This document shows, in pieces, positions 8,914 to 21,143 of a stretch of DNA of 64,000 nt. Both the position numbers and the translations under genes were made by a program. Origin of the DNA: Zygnema cylindricum. Taxonomy: Eukaryota > Streptophyta > Zygnematophyceae > Zygnematales > Zygnemataceae. The stretch is taken from positions 62,426-126,425 of the forward strand of contig JBBHKE010002774.1 of the NCBI GenBank assembly GCA_037447655.1, in the 5' to 3' direction. Every line of letters begins with the position of its first letter. Within the stretch, counting starts at the first letter, position 1. The notes beneath the pieces were generated by a model. It worked only from the letters and a program-made list of their open reading frames with translations. It was not told the DNA's origin and made no database searches.

Positions 8914-11307
8914 TTAAGTCCCTCACCACCGTGCTCTGTCGGATAAAGTCAGCTTCGGAAATGGGAACGCCGAAGGGATACACTGTACTGTAGCTGGGTG
9001 ACTGTCAAAAACGACAAAGCAAAACCGGTAGGCATAAATCTTTCAAAACATGTACGGAAGTCATTGACCGTTTCGGCGTTTCAATCCCACGGAGATTCAC
9101 CTTAATTACTTTTGAAGTTTATTGTTAATGATTGAACATCTAGCCGTGAAAACTGGCCAGAAACCGCATTTTAAGCCGTAAATTACTGGATACCGCCAAT
9201 GTAACTACAGTACAGTACTATAGCCTATCAGATATTCCAGTTGAAGAGACCATTGGAGCTTCCAATTCAGGGTCCAGTCGCCGTGGCCGCTGGATTGGAT
9301 CTTGTCCTGTCCACCTCTGTTTTAATTTGTGTCCTAGTATGGATCCATCAGGGGCCAAAAGTGGTCGAAAGCTTCATTTCAATTACTGGCCAGTTTATGG
9401 CCGTTAGGTTTCTGACAGATTTTAATCTGGACGGTCATAATTTCGCCGCGTAAAGTCTTGAAATGACCACTTGTTTCCTCCTCATGTAGCGGATGCTGAA
9501 GCGTATTACGTCATTGAAACGAAAAGCCTTTCGTTTCCGCAGAAAGTTTATGGACTCGGGAGCATTCAAAAATTCGACCAATAGAATTTGTAATACGCTA
9601 ATGTACCGTTTTCTAATGCGACACCGTTGGGCTCTCTGTTTCAATAGAGTATTGCCCTAATCCTCGCCTTTATTATGGCAGGAAGGGATTCTGTTTGAAG
9701 CGTTTTTGGATTTAGCTGTGAAGAAATCCCTTTTTTTGGTCGTTATGAACATTTTGTTTTATTACAGCTTCAGGTTTGTTTCTTTTAGCGTCATCTTTGT
9801 TTCGAGATTAGCTAAAAAATTCGAAAGCAAATGTTTGTCGTATCAAGCAAACTGACATTGGTGGAATTATTTTCTCACCGTTTGATTAAAGAGTCACGTC
9901 ACTCCCTGTAAAAAGATAACCCTAGGAATACAATATCTTTGGTACTCGAATCTAAAAATGGTCTAACTTCCAAAAAATAATTAGAGTTGCCCGGAGCTTA
10001 TTGCAGTTACTGCGTACCTTCTTCCTGGGGTGTATGCATGAGCACTTTTTTCTTTTTCTCCCCATTACTGTTCTGAAAGAAACTTGTGACTTCAGTTTCG
10101 CTTAGCTATCATAGCATACTTTTTGAGAACAAAAAACTTGAAAAATGTGAACATTGGCTATCATCTGCACTTTTTTCTTTTCAAATACACAGCATGGGCG
10201 AAATTCTTATGTCATCCTGTTTGCCGTTCAATTTTTCAAGGTACATATGCACAATACAACTCTGGATTCACCAAGTTCTCAATTGGTACACTATTCTTAT
10301 TAAGGATTAATTAGTGTTATTTCGAAATTGAATATACATAACTAATTGAGTGCAAGGAGATGGGGCAGATTTTAAGTCCCTCCCTTAAGTGCTGTTGTTA
10401 GCACTATTTTGTGATTTTCAGCCGGAAAAAGTAACAACGAATTAGTGTTATTAACTCTAGCAACGATGGGCAGTGTTATGATCGTTATCAAGAGATGACT
10501 TTGATATCAACCAGAGATGGCTTTGATATCAACCTCTTTTTGAGAAGAGCTTAGACCAGTTTGCTTACTCAATGTCAGTAGGCATACAGAAGGTTGATGA
10601 CAGAAATTTACACACCCTGCAATATTAATCATTGCATTTTCTCATCCAGAATAAATAGAAGCCATGTTGAATCATTTCTCAAGATCATCACCTTAGCAAT
10701 GACGTTGGCAAAGCATTGCTTAGCAAAGTGGAAAAATGGTTAAAAAAACAGCAAAAGTATCAAGTACAAATTTGCCACTCCCAGCTATGTGAAGTGAATC
10801 ACACAATAACTAGCAGACTATGTCTCAGCTGACAGTCTAATTAATCAATAACAAATTGTTAAACTACGACTCCTGCATTGGAAAGCTGCACGACAGTGTC
10901 AAGATTTGTGCCTCTTAAGTGCACTCCATTTCAGGAAGCAGTGAAGGGATAAAAATAACCAGTGACTCGCTTTTGCTAGACCTGGAAAAAAAGAAAACCT
11001 TGAATGTCTTGCAAAAAGAATTGCATGGAAGTCACATCATGAGATGCTGTAAAGACACTAGTGGCAGAAGAAAAACATGGAGAAGGGTCAGTAGGAGAAA
11101 TGGCCGTCATGGTGATATCCTGCCACAGTGTCTTTCACAGGATCTCGTAATAAGACATCCACATATGGATTTTTAAAAGCCTGACTATTTTAAGAAGATA
11201 CAATTTATGGTCTACCCTATGTAGAGGTCTCCGTCTCTGAGGACATGCATTATCCCAGGAGTCAGACAGATTTACTGCCCTGTCGTGTCAAACATAAAAA
11301 ACACTTG
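8914..11307. other. Intergenic DNA downstream of the MYB gene
   Basis: I see no convincing gene. The part next to 11307 must hold the MYB 3' UTR and polyadenylation site, but no clear signal stands out. The stretch 10310-10490 resembles an arm of the foldback element at 23095 (GGAAAAAGTAACAACG, GATGGGCAGTGTTATG). A 21-bp direct repeat (AGATGRCTTTGATATCAACC) occurs twice at about 10493-10533. Confidence 0.5.
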
Positions 11308-14300
11308 TCAACATGTGAAAGCCTGATTTTTGGCAACCAGAGAGAGAAGGTAGGATGAAACTGGAGAAAGCTTGGAGGAAGGAGCCTCAATTGCGTAATT
11401 GCAATTCTTCGTATATGGAAATGTCAACTGATGAGCTGTTTCATATGAACTGTTGGTTCCACTGCTTGCAAAACCTGCAGGTGCATTATAGTTATCAGAT
11501 GCATCTGCAGAACAAATATTTGTTCCCTCCTGAAAGAGAATAGGAGAGAGCTCATCGTTAACAAAATAGGACATTGCTGGAGGCTGATTGACTTGCTGTT
11601 GAGTCAAGTTATCAGCAGTTTGACAGTAGATAACCGAGTCTTTGGAATCAACTCCGAGGCAAAGGGGACTTATTGGGAGTAAGTCTCCTCCTGTACACGA
11701 GCCATGGGTCTCGGAGGAAAAATGTAAGGTCGAGTCTGTACTCTGTTTGCTGTCATAGGTGTTGTCAATAGTTACCCAACTAGGGTGTGAAGAACCATGG
11801 CTGTCGCATATGGAAGGCTCGACAGGCTGTGGTAAACTTGCCAGTTGCATTGGAATATCAGTAAGGAGGTTGTCGCTAGGAGGAATAAATGTTTCATGAA
11901 GTTGAGGAAGAACCGCTATCATGGGATGGATGTCTGTGCCATCTCCGATCTCTAATGGCAGGGTGCTGTCAAGGTAATCTTGTATATCTCCCACATTTTT
12001 TGACCACTGTTGCTCTGTCGGAATTGTGAATGATGGTTCTTCCTTTCCAGAAAAAGGCTCGCTGATGGAGGCAAGGAAACTGTTGAGAAGAATATCCACG
12101 TCTACCAAGTTCTTTCCCATGAGAACCTCATTCGCCTGTTCTATCTTAACTGCCTTTTTGAGTCCCTCCAAACTTGGTGTTTCATTAAGAATATCTGGAG
12201 ATAAAGATGTGTTCGGTTCCATGTGATTGAAATTGCCAATCAGCGACGATAGTTGCTCGAATGTTGGCAGAAAACCTGGTGGCTTTTCTGCTAAAAATTT
12301 AGTCAATTTGGCTCTTACAGGATCTTGATCCTGAATCACCGTGCTCTTTCTTTCTTCCGCCATAGGCACATCATTTACGTCAGAACTAAATTTGGCTCTT
12401 TTCGCACTTGCAATAGGAGTCTCAAAGCGGCTGGATTTCCTTTCATCAGAGACTGACATTGGAGAGGAAAAGTGTACATTGCCGTTACAATGGTAACTGG
12501 CAGCTAAATCGTGACAAATGGAAGTTTCATTTGCACTCATCCATGTTGCGGCAGTCTCAATCGGAGGACTTGGGTTTGAGACTGGGGTCCAAGCTGGAGG
12601 CATATTCTGATGAGAATCTGAGGGGTCGTTGAAGTTTCCAGTATGAAAACTTGTGTTCTCCAATATTGGAGCTGTCTGCGACCGTTGCAAAGTTCCAATA
12701 TCTGTAGATTCCTGAAATGACAGACAGGTTGTACAAAGTCAGCTTTTATAATGTAAAGATGCAAGGAAGTAACTGCATGTCTTCCAGACCCTCACTCTAG
12801 GCACACGACGTCTAATTTCAGAACTACAGGCTGTCAGAACTTCACACCGATGATTAGGTTTTTCTATCACTGCCCATCTTTTCATCTTTGCATCTCACCT
12901 CAAGAGTGCTTAGGTCTCCGGTACTGCTGCATCGTCTATAATTTTCTTGTACTATGTTCTGAAGATCATTATAGCATCCTCCATTCTGAACTACTCCGGA
13001 CGGATCCCAGGCGCTGAAATCCTCTGTATCATTTTGTGCTGAAACTGCGTTCGCACATAGCCATTCCCAATGCAGTGGGTCTGGCATTTGTGCCTTGTCT
13101 GTCAGCAATGGCTGCTCTGGATTTGCAAAGGGAACATTGCAGGCATTTGTGAGAGCACCAGCCATTAATTGCTGGACAAGTTGAGGCATAACCTGGACAT
13201 CCAGAACAAAAAAAAAAAGCTTCTTTACATGTGACATTGGAGTATCCTCTCTGATGTTATGTGAAAGTTTGCATTATTTTCCTATTTTTCAATTTCCTGA
13301 CATTTCCTGACATGAATTTGCATCAGAAGTGTGTTCTGGCAGAAAAATAGATTACATTTCTTTCTTTAAGAAAGTAATTACCTTTCTTTAATTTGCATAA
13401 GTGTCACCTATCAGTTGTATGAATCTGTTGCAATGACTAAACTAATATCAGCTCAAATAAGATCCTTACTGTTTGCCACGAGAACAGAAATATACCTGTG
13501 GTCCCTTTGCAAGGTACCCCGCAAGAAGTTCCGGATACCGTTTTTTCAAAGTAGCATACCAATGATTCTGCATCCATAGTATAACATTGATTATTGTCTG
13601 TTAATTCTTGTGTTGAACTTATTAGTCCTGTCTTCCCCGTTGTTTAGTCTCCTCAAAAAATCATTCTTCCTGCTGGAGTTTGCAGTCTTTGTTCGTCCAG
13701 ACTTAGGTGGAACAACCACAAGTTATGGCAACACTAATTGGTTACAGACTTTGTTTTCTTTGAATGAATTCCTATTCAAACACCTGCAGACCTAACTTTA
13801 ATACAATTTACTAGCAGAATCAGAAATCCTAATTCATAACCTCGGATGATATGCGGAATGCATTCAGATAGAAAGCAGTAACTTGGAAGCCTCTTGTTTA
13901 GCATCAATCCAGAATTGTTTCCTCACCTTTATGGCGCTGTCTGTACGGCCAGGCATGGCTTTGGACATAACCGACCAGCGAGATCCAATGGCGGCATAGC
14001 TCAAAACAATGGCGCGATCCTCATTGCGGGTGAAAGGGGCTTTGTTCACCTGCACTCACACAAGACCGTACAACCTCGTTAGTACATCCGTACTCCATCA
14101 CTTGAGACCAATTAGACTGGGAAATGCAAGACATGCCAACGCATGAGCGACTCCAAGAGGACGAGGGAGAAGAGGGGTAGAAATAGAGAGGAGAGCACAG
14201 AAAAAGAAAAAAAACTGTACCCTGGCTGCTGAAATCAGCATAAAACTCACTTTCCTAGTGAAGTGTATGACACTCTATACCGGATTCGTTTGTAGCAGAG

Positions 14301-14609
14301 GTTGCAAACGGGTGTAAAACAGTTTTGCCGTACCATGGGGTGCAGATGGTTGCACCATCGCAGTCGGCAGCTTTTGCTGCTGCGGCCCTTGATGCCACGT
14401 GCGATTGCCGCCCACTGACGTGGACCATTCTCCTCCACCAGTTTCCGTAAGAGAGCGTCTTCAGCAGCACTCCACGCCCCTTTCACTCGCGAGTCCACAT
14501 CAGCGTCCATGTCAGCAGCATCCACGTCAGCACCCGTTGACTGAGCCTCCATGCGCTCTGGTGCTGTCGTGAGAGCATCGCTGGAAGAGACGGCAGTGTG
14601 GCTCAGCAT
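11308..14609 (-). CDS. R2R3-MYB transcription factor, five exons
   Basis: Exons on the minus strand are 14609-14334, 14049-13927, 13567-13496, 13192-12899 and 12711-11308. All four introns are GT-AG and phase 0 (284, 359, 303 and 187 bp). The ATG is the first in frame after an upstream TAA. The predicted protein has 722 residues. R2 covers residues 42-92 with W46, W66 and W85 and the motif RSSKSCRLRWCN. R3 covers 93-143 with F98 in place of the first Trp, W117 and W136, and the recognition motif GRTDSAIKNHW spans the junction of exons 2 and 3. Such proteins are nuclear and bind DNA. The repeat sequence resembles the MYB44-like group, but the long Ser/Thr/Pro-rich and acidic C-terminus (exons 4-5), with a possible nuclear signal (SAKRAKF), is unusual for it. 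Target genes cannot be read from the sequence. Confidence 0.9.
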
Positions 14610-15152
14610 CTCGCTTCGGTTCGGAGGAGTGACACTACAGTGCTGTACTGCAGCTTATTTTGCTTCGCTGCCAAGAAACGCGGGTTAAAAGGTGGTGGAG
14701 AGTGGAAGGCAGGTTCAAAATTTCAAAGTTTAAAACTTTAAATTGGGGACAAGAGGACACAGGCGTGTGATGTGGTGCGATGTGATGATATGGGATTTGA
14801 TATTTTGTCTTCTTGGGCCGACATTGTCGGCTACTCGCGTGCGGCACAAGGCTGGCAGTCATTGGCTGGTAACGACGGCGCCAAACATCGCCAGAGGAGT
14901 CTGGTGAGGGAAACTCTCGGCGACGAGGTACATTTATGATAGTTTGAACCAAGTGGGACAGAATAGGCGGTACTAGATTGTCCGTACGACATATACAAAT
15001 GATGGAAAGGTACGCCGCCCTCTACCTTTCCTTGTTCGGATTCTTTCTTTTCCGGGTACCTTCGCCTATTCCCAGTGCGGCGTGGCGCATTGTGGACCTG
15101 CTTGAGAAGTCATTGCGTTAAGGGACACTAAATGACCGTCCACTATTGCTTA
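14610..15152 (-). promoter_or_regulatory. MYB upstream region (5' UTR and promoter)
   Basis: This 543-bp stretch lies between the MYB start codon and the MITE at 15153. A TATA-like GTATATG on the minus strand lies at about 14990, some 380 bp before the ATG; TTTAAA stretches lie near 14730-14745. No motif is strong enough to name the start site. Confidence 0.4.
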
Positions 15153-16131
15153 GGGTGTGTCCCCATGTGTTAAAGTAAAGGTTTTTTCCCGTCGTTTTCA
15201 CAGAAAATGGGACTTCCAACGATAAAATATTACACCGTACGAAAAATGGCCAAAAATACAAGTACACTTTGCGTCATCTTGGAACTTGGAAGGTACAGTA
15301 ATTTGGCGTTATTGTCATCGCCACCCACTTCCAGCTCATCATCACACGTAGTCGAGCCAAATCGCGATCTGATTTCAACCAAAATAACACCCTATCGACG
15401 AATAGAAAGCAGTAATTGCACGCGTGAAACGTCTTCGAAAAATTTTGAACGAGGGAGAGTACACCCTATTTTTTTCCATGCTCGTCACGCGCATGTACGT
15501 ACAAAAATGACAAGTATGTACGGAAAGAATTCGTCGGGGTCTCGGACCACCACTTTCATTCATGGGTCCTTTACTCCTTTGCAAAAATTTACAATGTCCT
15601 CGTCTCTCCCCATCTTTTTCATTCGACCGCTTCTCTATCTCTCATCTCTAAATAAAATGCAGCAATAATAGTATCAAATGAAAGATATATTTTTTTCCTT
15701 TTTTTTTTAATATTTTTTGTCTCATTTTGATGACATATCGAATTGTAAATGGTAACAAAAGACATGGAGAAGCCATGGCAGAAAGTTTACGTGTTGATGA
15801 CGTCACAAGGTAGCATGACTTCGCAAGGTAGCATGACTTCGCAATGTCACAAAACCCTAAACGTCTACAATGTCACAAACAACTCGACGTCTACAATCGT
15901 CGCCGTTTTTGTAGACGTCACTAATTTTAGGATGTTTCGTAATCGTCTACATTTCGTTCGTACTATCGTAGGATGTCGCATATTTTGTAGACGTCTACAA
16001 TTGTCACATATTTGAAGTAATGAAGGCGCTAAGTAATGATTGACATAGGAAAACTTTGAAAAGTACATCGTAAAATCTGCGCTAAAATCCAAAGTAATGT
16101 TTCAAAGTTTCAGTTACACGGGGACACGCCC
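15153..16131. mobile_element. Harbinger/Tourist-like MITE (979 bp)
   Basis: The left end GGGTGTGTCCCCATGTG and the inverted right end GGGCGTGTCCCCGTGTA form terminal inverted repeats, flanked by TTA (15150-15152 and 16132-16134). A TTA duplication and GGG-type ends fit PIF/Harbinger elements. There is no transposase. Internal CGTCTACAATCGTC motifs repeat several times, and TAGCATGACTTCGCAAGG occurs in tandem (15812-15845). Confidence 0.8.
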
Positions 16132-18815
16132 TTAGGGTCAAAAATTCATAACTTTTTCATTACGCTGTCGGGACCTAAAGTTAAAAACAAAGTGAAGCGT
16201 TTTGTGAGCACGTTGGGTAAAAGGCAAATATTTTTCGGTCTACCTTTGGGTTCATCAGAGCAATGAACCGTGTATCGCTATCAGGCAGTTTCGTGCGCAA
16301 ACGTTTTCCGCCAATATCGCTAATCGTTTAAGTCTACTATAGTTTCAACACCAATTTGAACTTTCTTGAAAACACAACACAGCAATGAAAATTGTCCTCC
16401 AGATGGAGTGAACCGATCTAAACGGAACTAACCTTGCTTTTTCTAGGTTTGGCTTGTTAAATTTGCTTTTCGGTTCTTAACGGATTGGTTCGGTTTCGAC
16501 GACTTCAAAAAACGTTTGGGCCTGCTCGATTAAGGTGATAAAATGATAACCAATGTACGAGCTTACACTATTACAATACCTAAATGTACAAAACTACTGA
16601 AAGGTAAGTCTAGAAAACATTGTAGCAAATATTATAATTATTACTTTTTTCACGGCTTAAAACATCTTTTCTCCGTACACACCAGCCCGATTTTCATATG
16701 GAGCTTGCTAATACTAAGGTGAGATTCTTGAATTTCAATGGCAACTGTCAGATCTATAATCCGACAAGCTTGTACGAAAAAATATGTTTTACGTGCCGCA
16801 AAAAATCTTAACACTAATAACGATACACGGTGTAATGTACAATTGACGTGGATAATAAAATCCTAAATTTGATGAAGCAAATTATAAATTTTCGTACCAC
16901 CATTTCACTTGTTTCTTAAACTTATAAGGATTGCTAACCGCTTAATATAGAGGATATTTCACAATAACATTAGGGTAGGCTTGAAAGGAAGGAAGGGGAG
17001 GGGAGGGGGGTCATTTTAGTTTGAAGTAAGTAGCTAGAGGCGTCCTCACTTGCATTTTGGATCAACCAAGTTGCATTTCCAAATTAGTTGTGAATCATTG
17101 GAGCACATTTGTCCAATATAAACTACAATCCTTGGAATAAACAATATTAAGATAAGAAGGGCACCGACCACTATTCTGTAAGATAGACTAATTTGTTCAT
17201 TTTATGCGGTAATTTAAAGATATATTTAATTTCATGCTTTCTTCGTGATTTTTGGTTCGTTCACCATAAAAAAAAATTGTTTGTTGCATTCAAACTATTA
17301 GTTGGTTACAAAAAGGAAATTTGTGTGTTTTTATATACCACAATTATTTAAAACGAGTATATGCATCGGTCGTCTTCGCTTCTACATGGTTACGTGTTAT
17401 AATCTTTTTCATTTTTTCTTAAAAAAAACATAGGTTTTAAGCACGACACGAACGCGGATTATAGGCTTTAAGCCCGACACCAATGTGGAAAAAGGTATAA
17501 ACAAACCATTTTTAGTTGTTCCATATCGTAGTCCTCAAAGGCGTGATCTCCATAACCACCAACCTCATCAATAACAACACATAGGCTTTTAATCATTTTT
17601 GATAGCCATTCAAATAACCAATAGCATAAAGTTTCACGTTCCTCCAATTTCCAATTTCAATAAATATAGTAAAAGGATACAAATTCAAAATGTGTTCAAC
17701 GATATCCATGTACCATTTACGACTATTACTTTTTATAAACAGTAGCCAAAATCATGGTCAACCACTACGAAGAGGAAGTCGAAACTCATAGACTTAACAC
17801 AAAAACCGACATAATGTTTTAAAAAATGTATCAAATAATTTGACGGGGCATTTTTCCAATTTTACATATTTTCCTCCGCGTGCATGCATGGTTGTAAACT
17901 TATGTAAAATTTGCAATATGGGATATCCTGGTTCACACCAATCGTGCGGAAGAAAGCAACGTTGACAATTCATGTTGTCGTGTATAAAACACTCAAAAGT
18001 ACGGGTGGTTAACCCTCTTCGGGAGGTTACCCCTCATTGTTTTATGGTGTGTATCATGTTTTAAATAATGTAAGTTATTGCATTGAACGCATGCATATCC
18101 CAACAGTTATTGTTAATGGTTAAACTAAATTTTAGAGAGCGATAAATGTATGGTTAAAAATTGTATTAGTTCACGCGCATTGACCTGAATGATATCAGTA
18201 GTTGTCATTCAATGGTTGCAAGCATGTAGCATACAATGGAGTTTGTAATCCTTCGAGATTTTATCCTTTTTTTTGCAACTTGTGGCAATGACACCGTGTA
18301 CTATAAAAAACAAATGTAACATTGTTATGTAATTAAAAGGGTCGTTTCACAACAAGCGGGACCGTCTTATTGCCGACCGCACAAGTTGTAGTATCCCAAT
18401 TTTGTTTTTCAATCGTCACCACTTCCTTTTATTTGTACGAATCTACTAGAAAGAGCTTAGTAGACCTCATTTATCCTTCATGTTTTTGGAAAATGTACTT
18501 AATTCAGCGTGGTTTTATGAGGAATTTTGGGCTAGAATAGTTTTAGTGTAGTATATAGTTGATAACGGTGATTTATGATATTGGGTAAAAGGACAAGTGT
18601 CTGAAAGTAGAGTAGCTCTAGTGGTGATTGGCGCTATACTTTGTTCACGTTTTCCTTCATTAATGGGGTACAGTTGAGTGTCCGCTTGCGCTCGAAACGA
18701 CTATTATTATGTCACGGGTGCACTTGCTTGTTTATTAGTGTTTTATTTTAGTCGATCGTGAGATCTGCTTTCGGGAGCCAAATGCAAGGGAATATTATTT
18801 GATGTCCGTTTATAG
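16132..18815. other. AT-rich intergenic DNA
   Basis: I see no gene. The stretch 16640-16840 is homologous to 20000-20210 (AAGGTGAGA, AATCCGACA), so a dispersed repeat is present. A purine run (GGAAGGAAGGGGAGGGG) lies near 16986. A short tandem pair (AGGTTTTAAGCACGACAC / AGGCTTTAAGCCCGACAC) lies at 17432-17485. A small hairpin with a TTCG loop lies near 18010-18030. Confidence 0.5.
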
Positions 18816-19380
18816 CATAGTTCAAAAGTAGGCGTTTTTATGGTAGGCGTTTGGTAGGCGCACAAAACTTGGCACAAAACTTGCGCTGATGAGGCATACT
18901 GTATTTGTGTGCGTTGTGCACATCCCTGTACGAACGTACGAATCTGACGTATCATCATAGTACAGTGCACGCCGCCGGACAAAAATTTTCAGCGAACTGA
19001 CACGGCGTAGGATGACATTCCGCAGGAAAAAAATATCGGGAAAAAAAAAACGCGGACGTAAGTTCTATCGTAAGTTGTGTTATGGGCTTTTCATGTGATC
19101 TTCTTAGATCGCTACTTTGATCAGCGACCGTCCGATCGTCCAAATCTGACGGTTAAAATAAAAAATACCTCAAAACTCACGGAAAAATATTTTTTTGTCC
19201 GAATGTTTTTCAAAATTTAGACATGACGTTTAATTCTCTATTGATCGATGTGCAACTCAACCCTGTTCCTATTTTATTTCATTTTGAGGCCAATACAATA
19301 TGGGTCTTAACGGCATATTTCGTGTTTTGCATACAATAGGCATACTGTATGGGCGTACGTTCACCTACTTTTTAACTATG
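18816..19380. mobile_element. Inverted-repeat element K1 (unclassified)
   Basis: It begins CATAGTTCAAAAGTAGG and ends with the inverted form (CCTACTTTTTAACTATG). It shares almost its whole length with K2 at 21144-21881. There is no coding capacity and no clear target duplication, so the superfamily is unknown. Confidence 0.65.
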
Positions 19381-19514
19381 GTTTTGTAGCAGAGTTGTTG
19401 GAGTTTATGCCCAATTGTACTTGCTGCCGTAAACCCCTTGAACGGAGCAAAAATCGTCATCGTTAAAAGCGTTTTCTCCTAACGGTATAGGAACGTACGT
19501 TCATTTCCATGTAA
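19381..19514. other. Short intergenic spacer
   Basis: Nothing is recognised between K1 and the MITE at 19515; the TAA target duplication is at 19512-19514. Confidence 0.5.
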
Positions 19515-19977
19515 GAGCGGTTTCACACGTTGGGAAAACAGTTTTCACGAGCGCGAAATTTTCGCACGCGTGAAAGACAGCTCACCGTACTGTCGTTTTC
19601 GTCAAGTAAAAAGCTGGTGCCTGTTTTCCACATTGTCGGCCAAAATTCCCCGGCCCGTCAAACGTATCACTGCCGACATTACTTTTTTCGACTTCTTCTC
19701 GTCGATTGAATGCGAGACGAGTCCTTTTGTCGGTCCAATCGGAAGTGAGTCCTACCACAAATCCATTAAATGCCCCGATGAAAATCCGACTACTTTGAGC
19801 CACTCTGTTGTCCATGTCATCTGATAGACACGTGTCATTACATTGTGGGAACTGAGAAGTCCTTTCTACATACACGTGGCGCGATTACAAAAATTAAAAA
19901 TCCGCAATTTATGCAGTTCTGCTTGTGAACAGCTAAAGCAATAATAAGAAATGTTTTTCCAACGTGTGAAACCAGCC
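19515..19977. mobile_element. Harbinger-like MITE (463 bp)
   Basis: The left end GAGCGGTTTCACACGTTGG matches the inverted right end GGCTGGTTTCACACGTTGG. TAA flanks both sides (19512-19514, 19978-19980). It has no coding capacity. Confidence 0.8.
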
Positions 19978-19999
19978 TAAGGAGAAAAATCACAATTAG

Positions 20000-20210
20000 T
20001 CTGGATGCTTCTTTCACCACTTGCGACACATTTTCTCCTTGCACACCATTCCAATTTCTGATTGGAGACCGCCAACCTGAAGGTGAGAAATTGAGAATCT
20101 TGCCTATCAAATACAACCGTGGATTAAACAATCCGACAGGTGTGAACGGAGTTAACATGTTTTAAGTGGCGGAAAACACACGAGCACATAGAGCGATAAG
20201 CGGTGTACAG
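20000..20210. repeat. Dispersed repeat, second copy
   Basis: It is homologous to 16640-16840 in the same orientation (shared blocks TTTTCTCC, AAGGTGAGA, AATCCGACA and a cggtgta end). The kind of element is unknown. Confidence 0.45.
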
Positions 20211-20557
20211 CACCGGAGAACTATTTTCGATTACTGCAGAGTTGTCAGCGTGCCGTTGCTAGGGGAAAATGTAGATTTTCTAGTCGAGTTGGACGGCATT
20301 GAGAGAGCCACGTTGTGATGGCATCTCTGAAGCACGTAGCAGTGAGATTTGAGATTCTTGCTGACATCATGCTACAGAATCTAGCCACGTCAGCTGCAGG
20401 GTACCAAAACGTTTGAAGAAACATGTCTGCCCACTGACGAACTTGCGACGACAGTCTGTCTTCTGCCAACGAAAACGTAGTCAGCACAATTCAACAAAAT
20501 TTGCTTTTGGCCTTTTTCTGTACGTAGCCGTCGTGACTGGTACTCATTTGCCAATCA

Positions 20558-20733
20558 GATTGAGAGGAAGGAAAGGGAGATTGAGAGGAAGGAAAGGGAG
20601 ATTGAGAGGGAGGAAAGGGAGATTGAGAGGAAGGAAAGGGAGATTGAGAGGAAGGAAAGGGAGATGAGAGGAAGGAAAGGGAGATTGAGAGGAAGGAAAG
20701 GGAGATTGAGAGGAAGGAAAGGGAGATTGAGTG
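20558..20733. repeat. 21-bp minisatellite, eight units
   Basis: The unit begins GATTGAGAGGAAGGAAAG and repeats eight times to 20723, followed by a partial unit. One unit (20662) lacks two bases. The array is purine-rich on the plus strand. It can be read as repeated LRGRKGR, but no gene context supports translation. Confidence 0.9.
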
Positions 20734-21143
20734 AGAGACTACTGCTGCAGTGGCCATTCCATTGCAGCCTGAGTATCATATATCATAATGGAATCAATGT
20801 GTCCATGAAGGCACAGAAACCGCCTTCCTGGAAACTGCGTGAAGTTACCGTTGGTTACTGTTCTGTTGTTTTGAAAAGGGCCTTCGAGAGTTCAAGTATT
20901 CAAATTTCAAACTAGAATTGCTACGTGGACACCTAAGAAGAAGTCGTACGAAAATGTACAGGACTATCCACCCAAACCCGTCAAAAATTCTGCGTCCGTA
21001 CCGATACTCCATTCTTACAAGTTACAACGCTCGTGGAGACACCGCCAACGGCTAGAAATTACAAACTTTAAGGCTGGCCACGTGTCATTGCGCCGGTATC
21101 ATTTTTTTTAGCGTGGACGGACCGACTATATTGTGGTACACCG
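20734..21143. other. Intergenic, no gene seen
   Basis: No recognised feature lies between the minisatellite and K2. Confidence 0.5.

Noticed and set aside
9241-9453. Small hydrophobic protein of 70 residues
   Set aside because: No homology I recognise, no context and no codon signal in AT-rich DNA.
14635-14952. Open frame upstream of the MYB gene
   Set aside because: No domain and low-complexity segments; more likely promoter or 5' UTR sequence.
15207-15668. Open frame of 153 codons
   Set aside because: It lies wholly inside the MITE at 15153-16131, has no family motif and is not kept in the degenerate copies.
20413-20667. LRGRKGR repeat protein
   Set aside because: The reading frame only reflects the 21-bp minisatellite; open frames also exist on the other strand.
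20558-20733. CRISPR-like array
   Set aside because: Direct head-to-tail repeats without spacers, in a plant nuclear context.
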